Shown here piece after piece: positions 22,540 through 29,314 of a stretch of 29,314 bases of DNA. Made by a program: the position numbers and the translations under genes. Where the stretch lies: positions 1-29,314 of the forward strand of contig CAKSWC010000021.1 of NCBI GenBank assembly GCA_934511365.1, in the 5' to 3' direction. The notes under the pieces are model-generated. The model was not told the origin of the DNA, searched no databases, and saw only the letters and a list, made by a program, of their open reading frames with translations. Numbering within the stretch: position 1 is the stretch's first letter; every line of letters begins with the position of its first letter. This DNA is from an uncultured Eubacteriales bacterium (GTDB lineage Bacteria; Bacillota; Clostridia; Oscillospirales; Acutalibacteraceae).

Positions 22540-23955
22540 TCAGAATCTGAAATAAAGGAACGGGTTATATGTGCTGCTGACTATGAAAACAATGCAGAGA
22601 ATGAACACCGCAATGTATCCGGCCGCCTGGAACGTGAGCCGGAGGGGAACATTGCGCAAAGACGGAAGCTTTTTGAAAAAGCCGAGCGCGCTGAGAGTCA
22701 TTACGGCAAACGGGAACAGATTGTTCAAAAGAAGATATGCCGTGTTGCTTGAAACATAGCCGTTTGCGCCAAACATTGCACGCAGGAACTCCACCGCAGA
22801 GGAAAGAGTTTCGCTTGAGAAAAAGACCCAGCCGATAATTACAATAAGCATTGTGATAACACGTCTGACCGGGCGCGGAATCTTTTCGATAACATCTTTG
22901 AAAACATACTTTTCGGCAATGAGCAGAACGCCGTAAAACGCGCCCCACGCAACAAAGTTCCAGCTTGCGCCGTGCCAAAGGCCGGTAAGAGTCCAGACAA
23001 CGGCAATGTTGAAAATCGTCCGCGCGGTGCCCTTCCGGTTTCCGCCGAGCGGAATATAGACGTAATCACGGAACCAGCTTGAAAGAGAAATGTGCCAGCG
23101 GCTCCAAAAGTCCTTGATGCTGACAGCGCAGTAAGGGAAATTGAAGTTGTGAATAAAATCAAAGCCGAACATCTTTCCGAGTCCGACAGCCATATCGCTG
23201 TAACCGGAAAAGTCAAAGTAAATCTGAAGAGTATAGCAGAGAATTGCAAACCACGCATTGACCGCAGTGAGCGAAGAAACGCCGCCGGAACAAATTTCCG
23301 TATATACGGCCCCGATGGTGTTTGCAAAAATGACCTTTTTTCCGAGTCCCCTTATAAAAAAGAGCGAACCGGCGGCGAATTTACGGACATTATGTTCGCG
23401 CTCAAAAAGATATTTTTCAACATCGTTATACTGAACGATGGGACCGGCAATGAGTTGGGGAAACATTGAAATATATGTTGCAAAGTTCAGCAGACTGTGC
23501 TGCGTTTTGCAGTCGCCGCGATAAACGTCAATGACATATGACATGACCTGGAACGTATAAAACGAAATTCCGACAGGCAAAGCCATCGGCTCATATTTGA
23601 TGTTAAGCGAGAAAAGCGAGTTAAGGTTTTCAACAACAAAGCCCGAATACTTGAAAAATCCGAGAATGAGCAGATTAAAAATGATTGCAAAAACAAAAAT
23701 GCGCTTCCTTTTTTTCGGCTCGTTTTCATTGTTTTCAAGGTCGATTCCTGCGTTATAGTTATAAAAAATGCTCAGCAGCATCAGCACAATATAGACCGGC
23801 TCGCCCCATGCATAAAACACAAGGCTCGAAAGGCAGAGCACAATATTCTTTTTTGTTGTTTCCTTTTGTTTGTCATCTTTAAACAGCGGAACAAAATATA
23901 AAAGAAGAACCACAGGAAGAAAAACAAACAAAAAGGCTGCACTGCTGAAAACCAT
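22540..23955 (-). CDS. MBOAT-family membrane O-acyltransferase (AlgI/DltB-like)
   Basis: This 471-residue integral membrane protein has about ten hydrophobic helices. The segment FWSRWHISLSSWFRDYVYIPLGG and the catalytic His328 in LTGLWHGASWNF are the defining MBOAT features. AlgI-type members pass acyl groups from a cytoplasmic donor across the membrane to an extracellular transferase. The start at 23955 (MVFSSAAFLFVFLP) has AAGGAG seven bases upstream; an in-frame ATG at 24015 lacks a ribosome site. The 116-base gap before it, which holds a tandem CCGATAAG repeat, contains no gene. It works with the DHHW and SGNH proteins of this operon. Confidence 0.95.
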   Translation of the reverse strand: MVFSSAAFLFVFLPVVLLLYFVPLFKDDKQKETTKKNIVLCLSSLVFYAWGEPVYIVLMLLSIFYNYNAGIDLENNENEPKKRKRIFVFAIIFNLLILGFFKYSGFVVENLNSLFSLNIKYEPMALPVGISFYTFQVMSYVIDVYRGDCKTQHSLLNFATYISMFPQLIAGPIVQYNDVEKYLFEREHNVRKFAAGSLFFIRGLGKKVIFANTIGAVYTEICSGGVSSLTAVNAWFAILCYTLQIYFDFSGYSDMAVGLGKMFGFDFIHNFNFPYCAVSIKDFWSRWHISLSSWFRDYVYIPLGGNRKGTARTIFNIAVVWTLTGLWHGASWNFVAWGAFYGVLLIAEKYVFKDVIEKIPRPVRRVITMLIVIIGWVFFSSETLSSAVEFLRAMFGANGYVSSNTAYLLLNNLFPFAVMTLSALGFFKKLPSLRNVPLRLTFQAAGYIAVFILCIVFIVSSTYNPFLYFRF

Positions 23956-24071
23956 TTGCAAACTCCTTTTGTAACTACCGATAAGCCGATAAGCGCAAAT
24001 TCTGACGGTGGTCATGCCCTCAATTCATCGGCGGAAACTTTTATTTTACATTTCAATCAATATGTCGGATT

Positions 24072-24542
24072 TTATAGCGCCTTTTTAAAAGCCGAAACAA
24101 TCTTTTCCGGCGAATCATAAACCGTGTAGAGAATAAACTTTCCCTTTTTGACAAGTGTGTAATTTTCAAGAAGCGCACTCTGCTCGGGCGCATAGTTTTT
24201 GAAAAGCGCTTTCTTGCTTTCAACGCGGGTTTTGATAAGCTCGGTGAGTTTTTGAACGTCATCACTGCTCTTTGCCTCAACCAAAAGCAGCTCGCGCACC
24301 TCCATAACGGAGTCCGAGGAGATGTAAATAACATTTTCAACATCATCCTCGCCAAAGGAGAATTCCTTGACGATAACCTTGTTGTCGCGCACCTTAAGAG
24401 TATCAAGGTCAACCTGGCTGACAACGGGCGTGAAAACCTCTTCCGCCGTTTTGGACGAGCTGGCGTTCCCGGCGAGCATTGCGGCAATAAAAACAGCAAG
24501 AAGCACCACGCAGGCAATTTCAAAAAAACGCTCTCTGCTCAT
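24072..24542 (-). CDS. DUF4358-like membrane-anchored lipoprotein-sized protein
   Basis: The protein has 156 residues. It begins with a membrane segment (residues about 7-25, EIACVVLLAVFIAAMLAG) and no lipobox cysteine. The external part contains the pattern VIVKEFSFGEDDVENVIYISSDSVMEVRELLLVEAK and ends with a segment predicting ANYAPEQ-type pairing (KNYAPEQSALLENY). This matches the DUF4358 family, which I recall being found beside MBOAT/DHHW genes in Firmicutes. The start overlaps the stop of the SGNH gene by four bases (ATGA), so it is coupled. The biochemical role is unknown; an accessory of the acylation machine is likely. Confidence 0.82.
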   Translation of the reverse strand: MSRERFFEIACVVLLAVFIAAMLAGNASSSKTAEEVFTPVVSQVDLDTLKVRDNKVIVKEFSFGEDDVENVIYISSDSVMEVRELLLVEAKSSDDVQKLTELIKTRVESKKALFKNYAPEQSALLENYTLVKKGKFILYTVYDSPEKIVSAFKKAL

Positions 24543-25339
24543 GCGTAGATCTCCATTTCTCTCATAATAAATTTAAGCCAGTAGTTGTAATAAAATGAAT
24601 AGGAAAGGTGGATTCCGTCTGCGCCGTAAAAATCGTGACCCTTGAAAACGCTTGAGGAATCAAGATATTCAACGCCGAGTTCCTTGCTCATTTCAACAAG
24701 GCGTTTGTTATAGCGCGAAACAAATTTGAACCTGTTCGCCGTTGCAACGGAGGTATCAACCGGAAAAAGGAGGCTGACAACAATGCGCGTGTCCGGAAGC
24801 TTTTTTTGAAGCTTTGAGATAATTTTCGTGTACTGACTTATGAAAGAATCAACGTGATATTGCTGGTCGCCTATCATATTGAGGCCGTAATGGAGAATAA
24901 GCACCGGAGGACGGACGGAAATAATCTTCGGCAGAACCGACTCAAGGTGAGAAAGACTTGCGCTGACTTTTGCAAAAATATGACTGCTGTTGAGGATATC
25001 ATAGGCCTCAAGACCCTCCATGAGCGAGTCACCGGCAACATATACGTCTGAAAAAACCTTGCGGTAGGAAAGTTTTCCTTTTTCAATCTGTTTAATCTGG
25101 CTTTCAATGAGGGTTTGAATCGCTTCCTCCCGGCGAAACTCCTCCTGCTTTTTTTGCGCGGCGGCAACCGCCTTGTCCGCTTTTTCAACCGGAACGGCAG
25201 CATACTTTTCAACCGCGGAAACACCCGCCGAGGTGTCGGCCTGCGGAAAAGATTTTTTGCTCTTCAAAACAAAGAAATTAACAACCGGGAAAGCAATGAT
25301 AACAGCAAGAACAACAAGCGCGGCAACAAGCTTTTTCAT
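24539..25339 (-). CDS. Membrane-anchored SGNH/GDSL hydrolase or O-acetyltransferase
   Basis: The protein has 266 residues. An N-terminal helix (residues about 3-24) anchors it, and a helical linker with coiled-coil character follows (AVAAAQKKQEEFRREEAIQ). The SGNH domain has block I GDSL with Ser105, the GxN motif in LHYGLNMIG, and the catalytic DGIH with His244. SGNH domains remove or transfer acyl groups on cell-wall polymers. In this setting transfer to, or editing of, a surface polysaccharide is most likely. The start at 25339 has GGGGGT upstream. It is the first gene of a four-gene operon and has a good promoter in the region shared with the divergent two-component system. Confidence 0.9.
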   Translation of the reverse strand: MKKLVAALVVLAVIIAFPVVNFFVLKSKKSFPQADTSAGVSAVEKYAAVPVEKADKAVAAAQKKQEEFRREEAIQTLIESQIKQIEKGKLSYRKVFSDVYVAGDSLMEGLEAYDILNSSHIFAKVSASLSHLESVLPKIISVRPPVLILHYGLNMIGDQQYHVDSFISQYTKIISKLQKKLPDTRIVVSLLFPVDTSVATANRFKFVSRYNKRLVEMSKELGVEYLDSSSVFKGHDFYGADGIHLSYSFYYNYWLKFIMREMEIYA

Positions 25340-25379
25340 TCGTCAATACCCCCTTTTACTTTTGATTTTTGCACATTTG

Positions 25380-25408
25380 ATTTTATACTTTAAGCGCCTG
25401 TAAATCAA
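25380..25408 (-). promoter_or_regulatory. Sigma-A promoter of the surface-acylation operon
   Basis: On the minus strand TTGATT (25408-25403), a 17-base spacer and TAAAAT (25385-25380) lie about 40 bases upstream of the SGNH start codon, in the divergent region shared with the response regulator gene. For the regulator itself only a -10-like TATAAT at 25525-25530 was found, without a convincing -35 box. Confidence 0.65.
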
Positions 25409-25596
25409 TAGCAAAGTTACATAATTAATATTAAATTTACATCAAAATATTGGGCATAAATCCGTTCAAAAGAAAAAAGAAACACCTGTTTCCGCAGTGT
25501 AAAATCCAATCGTAATATTTTTGTTATAATTATGACCGCGACTTTTAATTTTCTTCATCTATTATAAATATAGTCGATAACACGGAGGATTAACTG

Positions 25597-26289
25597 ATGT
25601 ATAGTGTTTTGGTTTGCGATGATGACAAGGCGATTGTTGATTCAACGGCAATCTATCTTAAAACAGAGGGCTACCGCGTTCTCTGCGCCTTTAACGGAAA
25701 GGAAGCGCTTGACGTGCTTTCAAAGAATGACGTCCACTGCGTGATAATGGACATCATGATGCCGGTCATGGACGGCATTGCAGCAACGCTCAAGCTGCGC
25801 GAAAAGAGCAATGTTCCGGTGATTTTTCTTTCCGCAAAAAGCGAGGATACGGACAAAATTGCCGGACTCGGCTTCGGTGCGGACGATTATGTTACCAAGC
25901 CGTTCAATCCGCTTGAGCTTCTTGCAAGGGTGAAGTCTCAAATTCGCCGCTTCGTCTCGCTCGGAAGCATTGCAAAAAGCGACAGCGTTATCACAACCGG
26001 CGGCCTTTCAATCGACACCGAGGCGCATGAGGTCACCGTTGACGGGGAACCGGTTCGGCTCACCGCAACGGAGTATAAAATTGTGAAATACCTTATGGAA
26101 AACCTCGGCCGGACGCTCTCTTCAAACCAAATTTATGAGAATGTTTGGAACGAGAACGCCTTTTCAAGCGAGAAAACCGTTACCGTTCACATCAGACGCA
26201 TCCGCGAAAAAATTGAAATCGACTCAAAGAACCCAAAATACATAAAGGTGGTGTGGGGCATTGGATACAAAATTGAAAAAATTCAGTAG
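25597..26289 (+). CDS. OmpR/PhoB-family response regulator
   Basis: The protein has 230 residues. The receiver domain (1-115) has the acidic pocket Asp8-Asp9, phosphorylation site Asp52 (VIMDIMMP), Ser79 and Lys101 (YVTKPF). The C-terminal winged helix (about 130-228) contains LTATEYKIVKYLMENLGRTLSS and the recognition-helix region KTVTVHIRRIREKIE. It is a DNA-binding regulator phosphorylated by the kinase encoded immediately downstream. The start at 25597 has CGGAGG eight bases upstream. The kinase gene overlaps its end by 29 bases. The divergent acylation operon is a candidate target, by position only. Confidence 0.95.
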   Translation: MYSVLVCDDDKAIVDSTAIYLKTEGYRVLCAFNGKEALDVLSKNDVHCVIMDIMMPVMDGIAATLKLREKSNVPVIFLSAKSEDTDKIAGLGFGADDYVTKPFNPLELLARVKSQIRRFVSLGSIAKSDSVITTGGLSIDTEAHEVTVDGEPVRLTATEYKIVKYLMENLGRTLSSNQIYENVWNENAFSSEKTVTVHIRRIREKIEIDSKNPKYIKVVWGIGYKIEKIQ

Positions 26290-29038
26290 GTCAAAATTAA
26301 CAAAAGCCGTGGCGTTCCTTCTTGCGCTCGTTTTTTTCACCGCGGCGGCGCTCAGTGGATTTAATCTTTTCCTCAGTGCGTTTCAGGACGCGGAAAAAAG
26401 GGATATTATTTCATCATACCTGGCAAGCGGCGATTATCAACTAACCCGCGGCGAAGAATTCAAAAACGCACTCACAAAATACTGCGAGGCGGCGGTCGGA
26501 ACAAAGCTCATTTATAAATCCGGCAGCGAAAAGGACTATGAAACCTATAAAGCCTCCGTTGCAGAGTTAAAAGAACAGGTCTTGAAAGAGATGAAAGAGT
26601 CCATTCAAAACAGCATCTCCACCGAGGGCGGAACAGCAGATTTTTCAAGCTTGTTTGATTACATTGAAAGCAAGACGGTCACTCTCAAGCGTCTCGGAGA
26701 CCACAACTGCTACCTTGAAAAAGGCGTCACACTCTTTCAGAGCGGCTCGGCGGAAAGTTACGTTACCGACAACCGGGGAAACGTATATGAATACTACACG
26801 GACTATCTTGACGACACCCCGAGCGGCGATTATGACGAATACCTCATGAATACTACCATGCCGTATCCGAAGAGTACGGCGGAGAGCGTGACCCACCCGG
26901 TTACCGGGCCTCATTATGACGATGACTCAAGGGTATTCACCAAAACGTCCATTCCGGCAAGCATCAAGAAAAAGGCTGTTAATCCGGAAAACATTGTTGA
27001 AATCTGCTCTGTTCAGCACATTAACACCAAGGAAAAATATGACGGCTACTATGAGTTCTTCATTGACGAGAGCAAAATTGACACCGACAATATGTCCGAT
27101 GTTGTCGGCGAATACTGCCCGCTTGACCCGGTGAAAGGCTACAACGACTTCAAACAAAAGGCGCAGCGGTATAAGGCCGACTTCAGCCGCTTTTCCCACG
27201 CATCGGTCATAATCACGGACGAGAAGAGCGGAGAGGTCGTTTTTTCAAACGCAGTGGATTTCAACACGACCGACCGCTCCGCCGAGGAAGCAAAATTTGC
27301 CATTGACAGCGCACCGTTCGGCTTTTCATATCTTCTTGCAAGCAGAAATTCCGTAACATTTGGAAAGAGCACAAGCAACGCCATGACGAAAAACAATATA
27401 TATGACGTCTGCACCGCACTGGGCAACAGCTTTTACTGCTATTCCGGAAGATACAGAATCTACGTCATGACCGACTCTTTCTTTGCAGACAAAGAGCTTG
27501 CAGCCTCAATATCAGACTCGAGCGACCCATTTGAGGGCATTCTTGCCGACTCCTTAGAAGCGCAAAAGGAAGTACACGCCGAACTGCTCAAAGCTGTTTT
27601 TTTCCTCGTCCTGTTCCTTGTTTTCGCGGTATACCTTGTTCTTGTTGCCGGAAAAGTCCCTGAGGACAACGCCATTCACCCGGCGGCCGGAGACGGAATT
27701 TTCACCCTTCTGAGAACCGTTATCGACCTCGGAATAATCGCCGGAATAGTTGTCGGTGTAATCACCTGGGGCAGCTACTGCGTTAACACCATCAACAATG
27801 CGTCGCAGTCCGCGAGTCCAGCGTTTTATTACGGAGTTTTTGCCCTCTGCGCCGCCGCTTGCTGTGCGTTTTTGCTCGACTGGGTGCTCTATCTTGCGCG
27901 CCACATCAAAAGTCATACGCTTTTCAAAAATCTTCTGCTTGTGCAGCTCATAGGAAAGCTTTCGGAAAGAATCAAAAAGCAAAGAGAAAAGCGCCGTACT
28001 CAGCCGGCAGTGTATAAAGATATTCTGAAGGATGTTTTGAAAAAGCTTGCAATCTTCGTTCTTCTTCCAAATATTATTGTTGGCCTGCCGTGTGTTTTTG
28101 CCGTTTCAAACGACAGCTTCGGCGGATGGTTTTTTGGAATTGTCCTTGCAATTTATGATTTTGCGGCGCTTCTCTATGCGGCATATTACGCCTTCTGCGT
28201 CAGAAAGGTGTTCTTCACTCTTGACGAAATGCGCAAAGGCAGCCACACACAGTCAATCGACACCGCAAAAATGCCTGCGGCGGTGAAAATTGCCGCGATT
28301 GACGCAATGCACCTTGGAGAGGGACTCCACGCCGCGGTTGAAAGCGCAGTCAGGGAGGAGAAAATGAAAGCGGAGCTTATCACAAACGTCTCCCACGACC
28401 TCAAAACTCCTCTGACCTCAATCATCAATTACACCGACCTGCTCTCGCGCTGCGAGATTACGGACGAAACCGCAAAAGGCTATATTGCCGTTCTCAAGGA
28501 AAAGAGCGAGAGACTCAAAAAGCTCATTGAGGACCTTGTTGAAGCCTCAAAAGCCTCCTCCGGCGCAATGAAGGTTGAACTGATGAAAGTCAGCCTGACG
28601 GAGCTTGTGCTCCAGCTTGAGGGCGAATATGCGGACGAATTTGAAGCAAGGGGACTTGAACTTGTCTGCGAGGGAACGGAAAACGAAATTTTTGTTCTTG
28701 CAGACGGAAAGCTTTGTCACCGCGTTCTTGACAACCTCATGGGCAACGTCAAAAAATATGCGATGAGGAACACGAGGGTTTATCTCACGCTCAAAAAGTC
28801 GGCGAACGCCGCCACGGCCTCAATAACGCTCAAAAATATTTCAGAAGGCAAACTGAACATCTCCCCCGAGGAGCTGAAAGCGCGCTTTGTCCGCGGAGAC
28901 GCCTCAAGAACAAGCGAGGGCAACGGACTCGGCCTTTCAATCGCAGACAACCTCTGCACCCTCCAGGGCGGTAAGCTTGACATTGAAATAATTGGCGACC
29001 TGTTTTGCGCAACGGCCACGTTCAAAACCGCCGAGTAA
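26261..29038 (+). CDS. Large sensor histidine kinase with extended extracellular and polytopic membrane regions
   Basis: This 925-residue kinase has a first membrane helix at about 15-35 and a long external domain (36-440). Five further hydrophobic helices follow at about 445-465, 487-508, 518-548, 593-615 and 620-646. The H-box TNVSHDLKTPLTS carries His712. The N-box is HRVLDNLMGNVKKY near 818, and the G2 box GNGLGLSI lies near 887. The usual DxGxG G1 box reads LKNISEG. The start is TTG at 26261, inside the response regulator gene, with AAAGGTGG ahead; a second TTG at 26273 is possible, and no ATG would keep the first helix. External domain and six helices make it larger than common PhoR-type kinases. 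The ligand is unknown. Confidence 0.93.
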   Translation: MDTKLKKFSRSKLTKAVAFLLALVFFTAAALSGFNLFLSAFQDAEKRDIISSYLASGDYQLTRGEEFKNALTKYCEAAVGTKLIYKSGSEKDYETYKASVAELKEQVLKEMKESIQNSISTEGGTADFSSLFDYIESKTVTLKRLGDHNCYLEKGVTLFQSGSAESYVTDNRGNVYEYYTDYLDDTPSGDYDEYLMNTTMPYPKSTAESVTHPVTGPHYDDDSRVFTKTSIPASIKKKAVNPENIVEICSVQHINTKEKYDGYYEFFIDESKIDTDNMSDVVGEYCPLDPVKGYNDFKQKAQRYKADFSRFSHASVIITDEKSGEVVFSNAVDFNTTDRSAEEAKFAIDSAPFGFSYLLASRNSVTFGKSTSNAMTKNNIYDVCTALGNSFYCYSGRYRIYVMTDSFFADKELAASISDSSDPFEGILADSLEAQKEVHAELLKAVFFLVLFLVFAVYLVLVAGKVPEDNAIHPAAGDGIFTLLRTVIDLGIIAGIVVGVITWGSYCVNTINNASQSASPAFYYGVFALCAAACCAFLLDWVLYLARHIKSHTLFKNLLLVQLIGKLSERIKKQREKRRTQPAVYKDILKDVLKKLAIFVLLPNIIVGLPCVFAVSNDSFGGWFFGIVLAIYDFAALLYAAYYAFCVRKVFFTLDEMRKGSHTQSIDTAKMPAAVKIAAIDAMHLGEGLHAAVESAVREEKMKAELITNVSHDLKTPLTSIINYTDLLSRCEITDETAKGYIAVLKEKSERLKKLIEDLVEASKASSGAMKVELMKVSLTELVLQLEGEYADEFEARGLELVCEGTENEIFVLADGKLCHRVLDNLMGNVKKYAMRNTRVYLTLKKSANAATASITLKNISEGKLNISPEELKARFVRGDASRTSEGNGLGLSIADNLCTLQGGKLDIEIIGDLFCATATFKTAE

Positions 29039-29066
29039 AAGCAGAGTAACCACCGATTAACCGAAG

Positions 29067-29112
29067 CGGGGCTGCCGCAGAGCAAAAAGCAATCAGCGAC
29101 AGCCCCGGTTTT
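29067..29112 (+). terminator. Terminator of the two-component operon
   Basis: CGGGGCTG (29067-29074) pairs perfectly with CAGCCCCG (29100-29107) around a 25-base loop and is followed by TTTTC. An alternative small hairpin (GCGG with CCGC) lies inside the left arm. Confidence 0.7.
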
Positions 29113-29183
29113 CAATAATCAGCGCTCTTTTCTCTTTACCGCTTTAACGGGCAAAAAAATTTCAAAAAAATTGTAAAAAACAC

Positions 29184-29212
29184 TTGACGAAACGGGCATA
29201 ATGTGGTATATT
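29184..29212 (+). promoter_or_regulatory. Promoter of tRNA-Thr
   Basis: TTGACG (29184-29189), a 17-base spacer and TATATT (29207-29212) lie 27 bases upstream of the mature tRNA. Confidence 0.8.
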
Positions 29213-29239
29213 ATTCGAGCGTTGAGGACACGCCGGTAT

Positions 29240-29314
29240 GCTGGTGTAGCTCAGTTGGTAGAGCAGCTGATTTGTAATCAGCAGGTCGGGGGTTCGAGTC
29301 CGTCCACCAGCTCC
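29240..29314 (+). tRNA. tRNA-Thr(UGU), lacking only the final A of CCA at the window edge
   Basis: The cloverleaf is clear. The acceptor GCTGGTG pairs with CACCAGC (29305-29311), the D-arm contains TAGCTCAGTTGGTAGA, and the anticodon stem GCTGA/TCAGC encloses the loop TTTGTAA with anticodon TGT, which reads ACA threonine codons. The T-arm holds GGTTCGAGTCC. Discriminator T and CC are present; the last A would be base 29315. In the T-stem, positions 51 and 63 are both G, a mismatch at the middle pair. Confidence 0.97.

Noticed and set aside
23956..24015. Earlier start of the MBOAT gene
   Set aside because: No ribosome site precedes 24015, whereas AAGGAG precedes 23955, which begins the usual hydrophobic MBOAT N-terminus.

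Overview
The window looks like chromosomal DNA of an anaerobic, low-to-mid GC Gram-positive bacterium of the Clostridia, most likely a gut Ruminococcaceae/Oscillospiraceae-type organism. The reasons are strong AGGAGG ribosome sites, several TTG starts, consensus sigma-A promoters with 17-base spacers, hairpin-plus-T terminators, a full-length pyruvate:ferredoxin oxidoreductase, and Firmicutes-type families such as DHHW, DUF4358 and the membrane beta-propeller. The genus is an inference from gene content only.

Bases 1-500 are the end of an integrated mobile element. A Tn916-type excisionase gene reads out of the left edge. It is followed by short repeats that could be recombinase or Xis sites, and then by the 3' half of a tRNA gene (probably tRNA-Arg, CCU) with no matching 5' half. 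That is the usual signature of a tyrosine-recombinase element inserted in a tRNA gene. The original terminator of the tRNA survives just beyond. Everything from about 500 onward reads as core chromosome.

Bases 549-4060 hold a divergent histidine-kinase-like ATPase without a visible phospho-acceptor histidine, then gap (glyceraldehyde-3-phosphate dehydrogenase) and argG, each with its own promoter and terminator. A palindrome like an arginine-repressor box overlaps the argG promoter. Bases 4104-7320 hold an ECF-type sigma factor coupled to a single-pass membrane beta-propeller protein (leftward), a 56-residue conserved-looking small protein (rightward), and a leftward terminator that no recognisable gene explains. 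Bases 7417-9768 hold an EF-G-like translation GTPase behind a long structured leader. Its usual DTPGH motif reads DAPGK. Bases 9803-13534 hold nifJ (PFOR), leftward, with an exact TTGAT-N4-ATCAA box upstream.

Bases 13696-18062 are rightward: a condensation-like acyltransferase translationally linked to a zinc-ribbon membrane protein, a HAD phosphatase, and a methylmalonate-semialdehyde-type aldehyde dehydrogenase. Bases 18080-21239 are leftward: an MIF-like tautomerase, a GNAT acetyltransferase, and a coupled pair comprising a membrane protein and a zinc-ribbon/TM/TPR-like protein. Bases 21283-25408 are a leftward four-gene cassette (SGNH hydrolase, DUF4358, MBOAT acyltransferase, DHHW/AlgX-like protein) that most likely O-acylates a cell-surface polymer. 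Divergent from it lies a two-component system with an overlapping response regulator and an unusually large sensor kinase. The window ends in tRNA-Thr(UGU), which lacks only the last A of its CCA.

No CRISPR array, insertion sequence, rRNA or origin was seen. The most promising leads for new biology are the structured leader and altered GTPase motif of the EF-G paralogue, the sigma/beta-propeller pair with its small-protein neighbour, the acyltransferase/zinc-ribbon pair, and the surface-acylation cassette beside a large sensor kinase.
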